Shown: positions 18,219 through 28,020, counted from the stretch's first letter. The stretch: DNA of 64,000 bases from Thermohalobaculum sp951813525 (GCA_951813525.2 CATOTJ020000002.1:1116001-1180000); one strand, 5' to 3'. The notes: a model not told the origin generated them from the letters alone. Translations and numbers: made by a program.

Positions 18219-19367
18219 ATGATCCGAGACAAAGCCCGCCTCGACGATCTGTTGGCGCGCATCCGCCGTTTTGTCCGCGATGTTGCGATCCCGAACGAGG
18301 ATCGTGTCGAGGCAGAAGACCGGGTGCCGGACGAGGTCGTGGCCGAGATGCGCAAACTCGGTTCTTTCGGCTGGTCGATCCCGAAGGAGTATGGGGGGTC
18401 CGGCCTGACGACCGAGGAACTGGCCCTCGCGTTTCTGGAATTCACGCAATGCTCGGTCGCCTACCGCGTCATCGGTGCCCAAAACGCGGGGATCGGTTCG
18501 GAGGGATTGATCCAGGACGGAACCGAAGACCAAAAACAGCGCTATCTGCCCCGGCTCGCCTCGGGCGAGATCATCGGCTGCCTGGCGCTGACCGAGGAAA
18601 TGGCAGGGTCCGACGCCACGGCGCTGCGCACAACGGCGCGGCAGGACAATGACGGTTCCTGGGTTCTGAACGGATCGAAACGCTATATCACGTTGGCTCC
18701 GATCGCCGATCTTTACACCGTTTTCGCCCGCACGGACGGGCGCGAACGCGGCGGCGGCGGAATCAGTGCCTTTCTGATCGAACGCGGAACGCCCGGGCTG
18801 TCCCCAAGCGACTCGACCCCGAAAATGGGCCAGGAAGGGGCACCGATCGGCGAGATCACCCTGACCGATTGCCGTGTCGGGCCCGACGCCTTGATCGGCG
18901 GCGCCGAAGGGCAGGGGTTCCGCACCGTGATGAAGGCCTTGAACAAGCAGCGCGTCAACCTGGCCGCGCTGTCAACCGGTCCGGCCATCCGCATGCTGGA
19001 TGAAGCCGTTGCTTATGCCCGCGAACGCGAACAGTTCGGCGCGCCCATCGGCACCTATCAACTGATCCAGGCAATGTTGGCGGAATGCCAGGTCGACATT
19101 GCCGCTGCCCGGGCACTGATCCTGCAAACCGCCCGAAAGCGCGACGCGGGCGAGGATGTCACGATGGATGTTTCCATGTGCAAATATCTGGCAACAGAAA
19201 TGTGCGGGCGCGTCGCCGACAAGGTCGTTCAGGTCTTTGGCGGGCAGGGCTATGTAAAGGGCCGGGGGATCGAGCGCTTCTACCGTGATGTGCGGGCTTT
19301 CAGGATCTATGAGGGCACCAGCCAGATCCACCTGGTGAACATCGCCAAACATCTGCTGGGGCGCTAG
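18219..19367 (+). CDS. Acyl-CoA dehydrogenase
   Basis: A 382-residue FAD-dependent acyl-CoA dehydrogenase. LTEEMAGSDATAL and KRYITLAPIADLYTVFART lie on the FAD-binding middle domain; REQFGAPIGTYQLIQAMLAE and QVFGGQGYVKGRGIERFYRD are typical of the C-terminal domain, and YEGTSQIHLVNIAKHLLGR carries the Glu expected at the catalytic position. The TAG stop is exactly where an IS5 element is inserted: the CTAG at 19,364-19,367 is repeated on the far side of the element, so the protein keeps its natural end. Downstream co-transcribed genes, if any, are now separated. Confidence 0.93.
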   Translation: MIRDKARLDDLLARIRRFVRDVAIPNEDRVEAEDRVPDEVVAEMRKLGSFGWSIPKEYGGSGLTTEELALAFLEFTQCSVAYRVIGAQNAGIGSEGLIQDGTEDQKQRYLPRLASGEIIGCLALTEEMAGSDATALRTTARQDNDGSWVLNGSKRYITLAPIADLYTVFARTDGRERGGGGISAFLIERGTPGLSPSDSTPKMGQEGAPIGEITLTDCRVGPDALIGGAEGQGFRTVMKALNKQRVNLAALSTGPAIRMLDEAVAYAREREQFGAPIGTYQLIQAMLAECQVDIAAARALILQTARKRDAGEDVTMDVSMCKYLATEMCGRVADKVVQVFGGQGYVKGRGIERFYRDVRAFRIYEGTSQIHLVNIAKHLLGR

Positions 19368-20207
19368 GCGGCGTCTTCATTTAGGGGGTTCCCAAACTGG
19401 TTGGGATTTGATTCAAGGTCGAAAACGGAGGTGATCTTGAGCAGACGAACCCTGACGGACGCGCAATGGGCGCAGATTGAACCGCTTGTCCCCGGCAAAA
19501 AAGGCGACCGAGGGCGCACGGCGACAGACAACAGGCTTTTCCTTGATGCAATCCTGTGGTTGGCTCGTACAGCCTCGCCCTGGCGTGATCTTCCGCCTGA
19601 ACTGGGCAACTGGCGGACCGCACATTGCCGGTTCCGGCGGTGGACACATGCGGGCATTTGGGAGAGTCTTTTCAAAGCGTTAAGCGCTGATCCGGATTTC
19701 GAATACGTCCTTATCGATGCGACCATTTGCAAGGCCCATGCAGACGCCAGCGGCGCAAAAGGGGGGCTGAAACTCACGCAATCGGACGCTCCAAAGGCGG
19801 CCTGACCACGAAAATCCACGCCGCAGTCGACGCGCTTGGCCTGCCGATCCGCTTCACGATTACGCCCGGTCAGTGGGGTGATTGCCCTCAGGCGTGCGGC
19901 TTGATCGAGGGGTTTTCGGGCGTCGGGCACGTCATGGCAGATGCGGCTTATGATGCTGATTACCTGCGGGCCTTCATCGTTGATGAACTTGATGCAAAGG
20001 CGCAGATCAAGCAAAATCCGACGCGAACAGCACAAAAGGCAATCGATTGGTCGCTCTACAAAGAACGCCACCTTGTCGAATGTTTCTTCAATAGGATCAA
20101 ACGCTTCCGCCGCATAGCCCTACGGTGCGAAAAGACTATATCGTCCTTCCGAGCCTTCGTATCCCTCGCATGCACAATGGCCTGGCTCGCTTAAATGAAG
20201 ACGCCGC
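19368..20207 (+). mobile_element. IS5-family insertion sequence, copy 1 (complete)
   Basis: An 840-base element bounded by perfect 16-base inverted repeats starting GCGGCGTCTTCATTTA (19,368-19,383 and 20,192-20,207). It is flanked by CTAG on both sides (19,364-19,367 and 20,208-20,211). Because CTAG is palindromic, the duplication may equally be read as TA with one more base in each repeat. The transposase gene fills it. It resembles the IS427-type group of IS5, which uses two frames. Intact ends suggest a recent and possibly active copy. Confidence 0.9.
19437..20194 (+). CDS. IS5-family transposase, expressed by -1 frameshift (copy 1)
   Basis: Two overlapping frames form one DDE transposase. 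The first, about 122 codons, starts at TTG 19,437 after ACGGAGG (the second copy has ATG at the matching place) and contains LTDAQWAQIEPLVPG and SPWRDLPPELGNW. The second, in the -1 frame, holds HAIGRSKGGLTTKIHAAVDALG, the DAAYDAD motif and the final KERHLVECFFNRIKRFRR. The frames meet at an AAAAGGGGGG run near 19,758, where -1 slippage is expected in this group. The whole product would be about 252 residues. Both frames appear intact. Confidence 0.85.
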
Positions 20208-20292
20208 CTAGAGCATTTTCCAGCGTGACTGAAACGGTCGGTCGTCGTGAAATGCGGCCACTCAACAACTTAGAGCGCAGCCCGCGAACCGC

Positions 20293-21237
20293 CTACACTC
20301 CCAAGAACGCCAACCACAGCGTGACCGTCGGGACCGCCAGGATCGTTCCCAGCAAAGACGAGGACGCCGCCGTGCCGACTGCACGGCCATAAAGCGCTGC
20401 GAAAATGTACCCGTTCAGCCCCGGCACCATCGCGGCCAGAACCACAACCGCACGCACATAGGTTTGCTCCAGCCCAAGGATTGGATCAGCGATCAGCCAG
20501 GCGAGGGCAGGGTGGACGATCAGCGAGAAGGCGACAACCATAAGTGCCTCGGGCGCTTCCGCGCGCAACGAGTAGCGGGTCAACACACCGCCCAGCGAGA
20601 ACAACGCCGCCGGGATCGCCGAACCCGCAATCATGTCCAGCGCGGAAAACGGGATTGCAGGAACCGTCAGGCCGGAAAGGTTGAAGGCCATTCCCGCAAC
20701 CAGCCCGATCATCAGCGGGTTCTTGAAGGTCGTCAGAAACGCCCGGCTCAACGCAACACCCAACCCGGCCCGGTCGCGGCGCACCATCTCCATCGCGATG
20801 AAACCGACGAAATAATTGTGGATGGAATGAAATGCGATCAGCCCAAAGACGGCACCCATGATCCCGGGGCCAAACGCACGCTCGGCAATCGGAATGCCCA
20901 GCATCACCACATTGGGAAAGAAGGTGCAAAACCCGATGGCCACCGCTTCGCCGGGCCGCCTGTTCCAGAACAATCGCGACACCGCGATCGCGCCGAAAAA
21001 GCAAAGATTCCCGGCACCGAAGAACGCAATCAATGCACCAGGCTGGATCGCCGTCGACAGATCGATCCGGGTCATGGACAAAAACAGCAGGACCGGGACC
21101 GCAAAGCCGACAGCGTATTTGACCACCCCGTCGATCAGGTTTTCCGGAACCAAGCCGGTGCGCACCGCCGTATATCCGGCTGCCACGATCAGGAAGACCG
21201 GAACGACGATGGTCAAAAGCGTGGCGGCGATTGTCAA
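20293..21237 (-). CDS. AEC (auxin efflux carrier) family transporter
   Basis: A 314-residue membrane protein with about ten hydrophobic segments, of the AEC family (YfdV/MdcF-like), which in bacteria are suggested to move organic acids. FFPNVVMLGIPIAERAFG and MVPGLNGYIFAALYGRA are the type of conserved Asn/Pro-containing segments found in the two crossing helices. Its ATG overlaps the stop of the MBL hydrolase gene by four bases, so it is the last gene of the minus-strand unit beginning at the SPOR protein. The substrate is unknown. Confidence 0.85.
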   Translation of the reverse strand: MTIAATLLTIVVPVFLIVAAGYTAVRTGLVPENLIDGVVKYAVGFAVPVLLFLSMTRIDLSTAIQPGALIAFFGAGNLCFFGAIAVSRLFWNRRPGEAVAIGFCTFFPNVVMLGIPIAERAFGPGIMGAVFGLIAFHSIHNYFVGFIAMEMVRRDRAGLGVALSRAFLTTFKNPLMIGLVAGMAFNLSGLTVPAIPFSALDMIAGSAIPAALFSLGGVLTRYSLRAEAPEALMVVAFSLIVHPALAWLIADPILGLEQTYVRAVVVLAAMVPGLNGYIFAALYGRAVGTAASSSLLGTILAVPTVTLWLAFLGV

Positions 21238-22043
21238 ATGGGGTATTCCAGAACCAATCCGTCATGCGCTGGTTCGACATTGCCGGGTGTTTCAACCTGC
21301 AATGTCTCGTAATCCACATCCACATGCAGATTGGTCAAAATCGCGCGCGGCGGCGCAGCCTGCTCGATCCACTCCAGCGCCTGCGCGACATGGGCGTGGC
21401 TGGGATGTGGCGTATAGCGCAAGGCATCCGTAATCCAGCAATCGGCTTTGTCCACTGCCGCCCACGCAGCGTCGGACATTTCGGACAGATCGGGCGTATA
21501 GACGACGGGGCCGATGCGCAGGCCAAGCGCGATAATATCGCCGTGCGGCACTTCAAACGGCTCGCAGACGATTTCCCCGCCCCGTCCATCCACGCGGACC
21601 GGCCCGGCGATACGGTGGCGGTCCATGATTGCAGGATAGGACGATCCCGGCGGGGTTTCGAACACATACCCGAACCGCTGGTTCATGGTCCGCTCGGTGC
21701 GCTCGTCCATCCAACAGGGCAGGCGCTCGCGGCGGTTGAAGACGACCATGCGCAGATCGTCGATGCCATGGACATGATCGGCATGGTCATGGGTCAGGAT
21801 CAGGGCATTCAACCAACCGGCACCGGCATCGATCAGTTGTTCGCGCACATCCGGCCCGGCGTCGATCAGGACGGTTGTCTTCCCGCCCGGTCCGATGCGC
21901 TGGACCAACAAGGCGCAGCGCCGCCGTCTGTTGCGCGGCTCGTCCGGATTGCAGGCGCCCCAGATCGGCCCTTTCGGTCCGATACGCGGCACCCCGCCCG
22001 ACGAAGCACAGCCCAGAATGGTAAATCGCAGCAAATCGGTCAT
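21234..22043 (-). CDS. MBL-fold metallohydrolase (PhnP-like)
   Basis: A 269-residue metallo-beta-lactamase-fold protein; start at ATG 22,043 (MTDLLRFTILGCASSGG), because the upstream extension has no family similarity. The metal motif LTHDHADHVHGIDDLR is near residue 80, with more ligands expected at VEVPHGD and TPHPSHAHV. In alphaproteobacteria this gene usually follows tatD, as here (10-base gap), and is annotated as a PhnP-like phosphodiesterase; its real substrate is not known. Confidence 0.85.
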   Translation of the reverse strand: MTDLLRFTILGCASSGGVPRIGPKGPIWGACNPDEPRNRRRRCALLVQRIGPGGKTTVLIDAGPDVREQLIDAGAGWLNALILTHDHADHVHGIDDLRMVVFNRRERLPCWMDERTERTMNQRFGYVFETPPGSSYPAIMDRHRIAGPVRVDGRGGEIVCEPFEVPHGDIIALGLRIGPVVYTPDLSEMSDAAWAAVDKADCWITDALRYTPHPSHAHVAQALEWIEQAAPPRAILTNLHVDVDYETLQVETPGNVEPAHDGLVLEYPI

Positions 22044-22053
22044 GGCGTTCCCG

Positions 22054-22842
22054 TCATGCTGCGGCCTTGGCAAACAGACGGTCGAAATTCGCCGATGTGG
22101 CGGTGCAGAAATCTTCGAAGCTTACGCCCATCGTTTCGGCCCCCCGGCGCGCCGTATGGGCGGTGAAGGCGGGCTCGCATCGTTTGCCGCGATGCGGCGG
22201 CGGGGCCAGATAGGGGCTGTCGGTTTCCACCAGAATGCGGTCCAGCGGCGCGGCCGCGAAGATCTCGCGCAGCGCGTCCGACCGCGGAAACGCCGCAATC
22301 CCGGACATCGACAGGTAAAACCCAAGGTCCAACGCCGCCCGCCCCAGCGCGGCCGAGGACGAAAAACAATGCATCACACACTCATAGGCCCCGGCCTGAT
22401 GTTCCTCGGTCAGGATCCGGGCCATGTCGTCATCGGCATCGCGGGCATGGATGATCAAGGGCAGGCCGGTTTGACGTGCAGCTTCGATATGAATGCGCAG
22501 GCTGTCCTGCTGCACAGCCATGCTCTCGGCAGTGTAATGATAATCGAGACCGGTCTCGCCGATGCCGACAAAACGCGGATGGTCGGCCAGGGCGACCAAT
22601 TCCTCCACACTGGCCATCGGCTCCGCCGCGGCGTTCATCGGATGGGTGCCGGCCGCATAGAAGACACCAGGCTGGCTTTCGGCAATCGCCCGCACACGCG
22701 GTTCTTCGGACAGGCGGGTGCAGATCGTGACCATCCGCGTGACACCGGCCTGATGCGCGCGCTCGACCACGCCGTCCAATTCGTCGGACAGTTGCGGGAA
22801 ATCCAGGTGACAATGGCTGTCAACCAGCAGGGGCTGGGGCAT
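22054..22842 (-). CDS. TatD family metal-dependent hydrolase
   Basis: A 262-residue TatD-type DNase/hydrolase (TIM barrel). Start ATG at 22,842 gives MPQPLLVDSHCHLDFPQ with the first HxH metal motif. IGETGLDYHY supplies Glu, IIHARDADDD and MHCFSS the middle histidines, and VETDSPYLAP the Asp. In many alphaproteobacteria the order is tmk-holB-metG-tatD; here tatD follows holB directly with about 25 bases between, and metG is absent from the locus. Confidence 0.92.
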   Translation of the reverse strand: MPQPLLVDSHCHLDFPQLSDELDGVVERAHQAGVTRMVTICTRLSEEPRVRAIAESQPGVFYAAGTHPMNAAAEPMASVEELVALADHPRFVGIGETGLDYHYTAESMAVQQDSLRIHIEAARQTGLPLIIHARDADDDMARILTEEHQAGAYECVMHCFSSSAALGRAALDLGFYLSMSGIAAFPRSDALREIFAAAPLDRILVETDSPYLAPPPHRGKRCEPAFTAHTARRGAETMGVSFEDFCTATSANFDRLFAKAAA

Positions 22843-22867
22843 CGGGCCGATCCGTTCCGGTGGCGTC

Positions 22868-24016
22868 CTAGGCAGCCACGGATCTGACGCGGGCCAGAGT
22901 GGCATCAATTTCGAGCAAGGTATCCAACACGCATTGCGCCGGGTCAAGGTTGACCGCCATCGCATGGCGGGTCGTTGCCGAAATCCGGGCCAGCGTTTCG
23001 GCCCAGGGACCGGACTGCGCCGGGCTGTGGGCAACCGCCGCCGCCAGTTCTGCCTCGCCCATTCCTGGCCCCGGCGGCGCCTGTCCCGTCGCCGCCGCCT
23101 TCGCCAATCGCGACACCAGAAGCTGCAACAGCCAGATGGTCAGGCGATAGCGCGCGTCATTATTCCGGCCCGCACATTTTTCGGCCAGTGCCGTCATGGC
23201 CGAACGATTGATCTTTTGCCCTTGAGCTAAAACCGCGACCAATCTGGCATATTGGGCCAGTCCGTCTTCCGCGGTCAACGAAATCGATTGCCCGACCGAT
23301 CCGCCAGCTAGCGCGGCGAGATGGTCGGCGCTGTCCCGGTCGATCTGTGCGCCGGCCTGTTCAAGCGCCCAGGCCAACGGCTCGGCCGTCAATGGTGTCA
23401 GATCCAACGTGCGGCAGCGCGACCGGATCGTCGGCAACAATCCGGCGGGCGCGTGGCAGACCATAAGGAACAGCGTCTTGGACGGCGGTTCCTCCAACAG
23501 TTTCAGTAATGCGTTTGCCGCATTCAGGTTCATTTCGTCGGCGGGGTCGACAATGATCACTCGCCATCCGCCATCGGCAGCGCTGAGGCCCAAGAACTGG
23601 CGCAGCGCCCGGACATTGTCGACGACGATGCGGGTTTGCAGCCGCTTCTTGTCCAGGTCCCAATTGCGCCGCAGCACGAAAAGCCGGGGTTCACCCTGCG
23701 CCTCGATACGTGCCTGGACAGGACAGTCGGGCGGTGTTTCAAGCGTACCGGGAACCGCTGGTTCGGCTTCTCCGAAAAGGCCGCCGCCTGTATCGCCTGG
23801 CTGGGCGATCACGGCGCGGGCGATCCGATAGGCCAGCGTTGCTTTGCCGATGCCGCGCGGGCCGCGCAACAGCCAGGCATGGTGCAGTCGCCCGGTTCGC
23901 CAGGCATCCAGAAACCCGCCAACCGCCGTTTCCTGACCAAACAACGTTGTCGTCTCGCGCGGGTGCGGGCAACCCTCGATCCGGTCGGCTTCTGGATAAC
24001 TCTCGGGCTCGGCCAT
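22868..24016 (-). CDS. holB: DNA polymerase III subunit delta'
   Basis: A 382-residue clamp-loader delta' subunit. FGQETAVGGFLDAWRTGRLHHAWLL and GPRGIGKATLAYRIA (P-loop) are at the start, NAANALLKLLEEPPSKTLFLMV in the middle, and IRSRCRTLDLTPL is the SRC motif at about 200. As in other delta' proteins ATP hydrolysis is not expected. Its ATG directly adjoins the tmk stop, so translation is probably coupled. Confidence 0.93.
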   Translation of the reverse strand: MAEPESYPEADRIEGCPHPRETTTLFGQETAVGGFLDAWRTGRLHHAWLLRGPRGIGKATLAYRIARAVIAQPGDTGGGLFGEAEPAVPGTLETPPDCPVQARIEAQGEPRLFVLRRNWDLDKKRLQTRIVVDNVRALRQFLGLSAADGGWRVIIVDPADEMNLNAANALLKLLEEPPSKTLFLMVCHAPAGLLPTIRSRCRTLDLTPLTAEPLAWALEQAGAQIDRDSADHLAALAGGSVGQSISLTAEDGLAQYARLVAVLAQGQKINRSAMTALAEKCAGRNNDARYRLTIWLLQLLVSRLAKAAATGQAPPGPGMGEAELAAAVAHSPAQSGPWAETLARISATTRHAMAVNLDPAQCVLDTLLEIDATLARVRSVAA

Positions 24017-24733
24017 TCAGCGTGCACCTGCCTGCACACCCAAACGGGCGGCAACGATTGACCGGACGTCGGCTGCAATATCGTCGGCAGGGCGCGCTGC
24101 GTCGATGATCACACAGCGATCCGGTGCAACCGCTGCAATTTGGTGAAACCGGGTGCGCAGCCCGTCCTGAAAGTCAGCGCCCCGTTTTTCAAAGCGGTCT
24201 TCACCACCTTTTCGTGCGCCCGTCCGGATCAGCCCATCGGCGCCATCCAGATCGAAGATCAGCGTCAGGTCCGCCTCGATCCCGATCATAAGCGTATGCA
24301 AGGCATCCACCTTTGCGCGCAGATCACCGTCGCCCTGATAGGCTCGGGTAGAATCGACAAACCGGTCACAGATCACGATGTCGCCGCGCGACAGCGCCGG
24401 ACCGATCGTACGCTCGACATGATCCCGGCGGGCCGCGGTAAAAAGCAGTATTTCAGTTTCCGCCGACCAGCGCCCGGGATCGCCTTCGACCAGAAGTTTG
24501 CGAATATCTTCGGCCCCCGGTGCGCCGCCCGGTTCCCGGGTTGTAACGACGCGGCGGCCCTGCGCGGTCAGAAATTCGCCAAGCAGGCGCGCCTGGGTCG
24601 ATTTGCCCGCACCGTCTATTCCTTCCAGCGTGATGAAAAAACCGCGCTGATCGCTGCGTTCGGATATTGGATCAGCCTGCACGCTTACCCGTCCTGTCAC
24701 GTATTTCTGTTGTGGCTTGGAATAGCATCGCAC
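24017..24733 (-). CDS. tmk: Thymidylate kinase
   Basis: dTMP kinase, making dTDP. The core starts at RGFFITLEGIDGAGKSTQA (P-loop), with TREPGG and CDRFVDSTRAYQGDG (DRY-type motif) following. The ATG at 24,733 gives 238 residues, with a roughly 30-residue extension. A GTG at 24,682 is better placed behind an AGGACGGG ribosome-binding sequence and would give a protein of about 221 residues, near the usual family length. Both remain possible. It lies between dacA-like and holB in one minus-strand unit. Confidence 0.95.
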   Translation of the reverse strand: MRCYSKPQQKYVTGRVSVQADPISERSDQRGFFITLEGIDGAGKSTQARLLGEFLTAQGRRVVTTREPGGAPGAEDIRKLLVEGDPGRWSAETEILLFTAARRDHVERTIGPALSRGDIVICDRFVDSTRAYQGDGDLRAKVDALHTLMIGIEADLTLIFDLDGADGLIRTGARKGGEDRFEKRGADFQDGLRTRFHQIAAVAPDRCVIIDAARPADDIAADVRSIVAARLGVQAGAR

Positions 24734-24771
24734 GCCCGGGGGGGCCAGACCGGCGGTTCTATCCGTGCTGA

Positions 24772-25920
24772 TCAGCCGGGGTCCAATTCCCGCAGCAGCA
24801 GGCGTCCAACCGCCTCGATCCGGGTCAGGAAGCCGCCCTCCTCGACGGCCTTGGTCGCCACCAGCGGGACCAGCACGGGGTCAAGCTCGGGCACCCGAAT
24901 TTCGATCTGCCCGATCTCCTGACCTTCTGCGATCGGCGCTTCGACGGGTCCGTGATACCGCAGCTTCAATTCGGCCTTGTCCAGGGAGCCATAGGGCGCC
25001 GTGATCACCACATCGCGGACCGGCGCCAACGGCACGGTATCGGCTGCACCCAACCAAACCTCGGCTTCCAGCGGCAGCGCCTGCCCGGCGGCATAAAGCT
25101 TACCCGTTTCGAACGACCGGAAAGCCCAATCGATAAGCTGGCGCGATTCGTGCAGGCGATCGTCCTCGGTGTCCAGCCCGGCGACAACGACGACGATCCG
25201 CCGATTACCGCGCGTCGCCGATGCGACCAGACCATATCCGGCCTCTTCGGTGTGACCTGTTTTCAGGCCATCAACACCGGGCACCTTCTCTTTCAACAGA
25301 GGGTTGCGGTTCTCCTGGCGGATATCGTCCCAGGTGAATTCGCGTTCCGAGAACATTTTGTAATAGTCGGGAAACCGCGTGATCAGCAGTTGCGCCAGCG
25401 TCGCAAGATCGCGAACGCTCATCCGTTGTTTGGGATCAGGCCACCCGGTCGCGTTGGCGAAAACGGCATCAGCCAGACCGATTTCAGCGGCGCGGCGGTT
25501 CATACGTTCCGCGAAAACAGCCTCGGTCCCGGCCAGACCTTCGGCCAGAACGACGGCGGCATCATTGCCCGACTGCACGATCACGCCGCGGACCAGATTA
25601 CCGATCGCCACGTTCTCGCCCTTGCGCAGGAACATGGACGAGCCCTTCATCGACGCCGCATCGCCGGATGTGGGGAACTTGTCCGTCATGGTGATGACAC
25701 CGCGCTCCAGCGCTTCGAACACCATGTACAGCGTCATCAGCTTGGACATCGACGCAGGCGGCAGCGGCTCGTCGGCGTTCTTTTCCAGAAGAACGGCGCC
25801 CGAGGTCATATCGATGACCAATGCGGCCCGCGCCTTGGTGCCCTGCACCTGAGCTGCGCCCGGCGCGGCCCACAGAGCCATTGCCAACAGGATCAGAACG
25901 CCGCGAAGATAATGGCGCAT
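24772..25920 (-). CDS. D-alanyl-D-alanine carboxypeptidase (penicillin-binding protein 5/6 type)
   Basis: A 382-residue low-molecular-weight PBP that trims the terminal D-Ala of peptidoglycan stem peptides. Signal peptide at about 1-23 (LILLAMALWAAPGAAQ). Active-site motifs: PASMSKLMT (SxxK), VQSGNDAAV (SGN) and GLKTGHTEEAGYG (KTG). The C-terminal domain (PBP5-C) follows from about 275. It is four bases from the SPOR-protein gene upstream, in keeping with a septal wall unit. Confidence 0.94.
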   Translation of the reverse strand: MRHYLRGVLILLAMALWAAPGAAQVQGTKARAALVIDMTSGAVLLEKNADEPLPPASMSKLMTLYMVFEALERGVITMTDKFPTSGDAASMKGSSMFLRKGENVAIGNLVRGVIVQSGNDAAVVLAEGLAGTEAVFAERMNRRAAEIGLADAVFANATGWPDPKQRMSVRDLATLAQLLITRFPDYYKMFSEREFTWDDIRQENRNPLLKEKVPGVDGLKTGHTEEAGYGLVASATRGNRRIVVVVAGLDTEDDRLHESRQLIDWAFRSFETGKLYAAGQALPLEAEVWLGAADTVPLAPVRDVVITAPYGSLDKAELKLRYHGPVEAPIAEGQEIGQIEIRVPELDPVLVPLVATKAVEEGGFLTRIEAVGRLLLRELDPG

Positions 25921-25923
25921 CGT

Positions 25924-27788
25924 CTACCTCCGAACAGGGCGTGCGTCGCGCATGCCCATCGATCGGATCACGCTTCGCGCCTTGTCGCGCGTCGTGCTGT
26001 CGTTGAACGGGCCCGCAATCACCCTGGAAAAGGTTTTGCCATTCGCGACCAGCGACTTTGCCGTTGCGGGAATGCCGCGGGCCTTCAACCGGGCCACCAG
26101 CTTCGTCGCATTTTCAGCGACACCGAACAGCCCGGCCTGAACATAGGGCAGGCGCAGCTTGCCAGCGGACGCTCCGGTTCTACTGGGCGTTGACCGCACT
26201 GCGGTCTTCTCGCCCGGGACCAGTTTGAACGTCTTGTCTTCATCCTTCGGTGCCGGCTTTGTCACTACTGCGGTTTTCACTGCTGGTTTGGGATCGGGTT
26301 TCGCCGCCGACGCGGTTTCATCGACCGCCAGCTTAAAAACGGGCGCCTTATCACCGCTCTCGTCAGTTTTCACCGCTGGATCGTTCGCCGGGCGCGTCGG
26401 CGGATCTTCAGGCGCTCGGCTTACGCCGCGGGTCGCCACATCGGCATCTTTGTCGACAACTCCGGTTTTGTCCGGCGCGTCGCTGGGGATCAGTTTGAAG
26501 GTCGTCTCTGCCGGGGCTGATGCAATGACCGGGTCCGGTTCGGATTTGGGCGCCGCCGCTGCGGCGGTGGCCAATCTCAAGGCATCCGTATCCGCTGGCC
26601 GGGCACTGTCAGCGCGTCTTACCCCATCGGTGGCAGGCGGCTCGTCAGGTGTAAACCGGAACGTTTTATCTTCAGACAGCCCGGGCCGTTTCGCCACAGG
26701 GATCGGGGGCGTTTTTCGGACGGTTTCAGCCAGGACCGTCTTATCGCCCTCGGCAGCCGCGACCGGCGCGTCATCCGTCTTGGTCGAAGGAGGTTCTTTT
26801 GCCGCGTTGTCGGCCTTGGTGGACCCCGGCGACAGGACAAAGCCCGAGGCATCGCCCTCCGGCGCGCGCCGCGTCACCGGCTTGCCCGCGGCGGCCTGCT
26901 TCTCTTCTTCGGTCGCCAGCGTCAGCGTACTCACCGGCGCCGCCACAGCGTCCGCGGTGGCCTTTGCACCATCGGCGCCGCTGTCGGCATCTGCACCATC
27001 CGCCGATGGCGGGCGCTTGAAATAGGTATCCGCAACTGCGGCAGTCGCCGTTGCATCGTCGGATGGGGCCGCAACAAACTTAAAGTCCTTGGCCGCCGCC
27101 GGTTCAGGCGCCGTCTCTTCTTTGCCGGTAAGTTTTTCTGTTGCGGTCGTTGTGGCCGCAGCATCGGCGGCGAATTCGTCTCGCCACCTGCGGTTTCGTC
27201 GACGTCGCCCTTATCGGCCGGATCGGTTTTGACCGCAGTCTCCGCCGTAGTCTCCGCCGCGTCCGGGGCTGCTGCCACCGCAGTCTCCGGTGCTGGCTGC
27301 TGGGCGGGGCGCACTGCAACGATCCGCAACTGCGCCGCCGTATCCGGCTCCAGGCCCAAGCGGGCCGCTGCGTCGGACGAGACGATCACCGATGTCTCGC
27401 CCTTGGTTGTGTCGCGCTTGAACAGCGCACCATCCACGACCGCCCCGTTTGTGAGATTATAGATCCGCACCCGCCGGGCAGATTGCGCCAAAGGGTGCGC
27501 GACCCAAACGCCGCGCAGGGTCCGGCGGCCATCCCATTTCGCGACACCCTTGCCGTCGAACACCTCGGGCGCCGGGTCCAGCAACGGCGATATGTTCACC
27601 AGGTCGCTGTCTGTCGCCAACTCGGGCAACGGCTCGTTCAGGGTCTGCGCGAAAACGACACCGGAAGGCTCACCCTTGAATCCGGTCGCTTGGACTTCAC
27701 CCGCAAGGAAAAGAATCGTCGCAAGCGCCGATAGCGACGCTGCCACGTTATGCCCGATTCCTCTGTGCGAAGCGTGGTTCTCCGACAT
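25924..27788 (-). pseudogene. SPOR-domain cell wall protein, interrupted by a frameshift
   Basis: Two overlapping frames together make one protein. The N-terminal frame (start 27,788) has a signal-like segment and VAKWDGRRTLRGVWVAHPLA with RVRIYNLTNGAVVDGA, a segment I associate with roseobacter SPOR/RlpA-like proteins. After about 27,175 (..DETAGGE) this frame becomes Arg-rich nonsense, while the other frame continues with DEFAADAAATTT and DFKFVAAPSDD. That frame runs to a C-terminal SPOR domain (YVQAGLFGVAENATKLVARL) and a stop at 25,924. Four FKL/FRF-type repeats lie between. One base lost or gained near 27,175 explains the break; a sequencing error is equally possible. Confidence 0.75.
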
Positions 27789-27930
27789 TGCTGCCTCCTG
27801 CCCGCTCTTATTCGCTTTTGACGGGAATCTACGTGAAAACGGCGCCTAATGGAAGGGTCGCCCGCACCGCAGACGCGGAAGATTGCAAGTCTTTTCTCCC
27901 GCGCCCCAATCGACTAGGTTCCGGCGCAAC

Positions 27931-28020
27931 GGAGAGGTGGCAGAGTGGTCGATTGCGGCGGTCTTGAAAACCGTTGAACGTGAGAGCGTTCCGGGGGTTC
28001 GAATCCCCCTCTCTCCGCCA
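27931..28020 (+). tRNA. tRNA-Ser (TGA anticodon)
   Basis: A 90-base class II tRNA with encoded CCA. The acceptor arms GGAGAGG and CTCTCC pair; the anticodon loop CTTGAAA gives TGA (Ser); there is a long variable arm and the T-arm GGGGGTTCGAATCCCCC. It marks the change from housekeeping genes to IS-rich catabolic genes. tRNA-Ser genes are frequent integration sites, but no second copy of its 3' end and no integrase are visible in the window. Confidence 0.97.

Noticed and set aside
24952..26193. 413-codon plus-strand frame over the D,D-carboxypeptidase
   Set aside because: Antisense shadow; the opposite strand carries the SMSK, SGN and KTG motifs.
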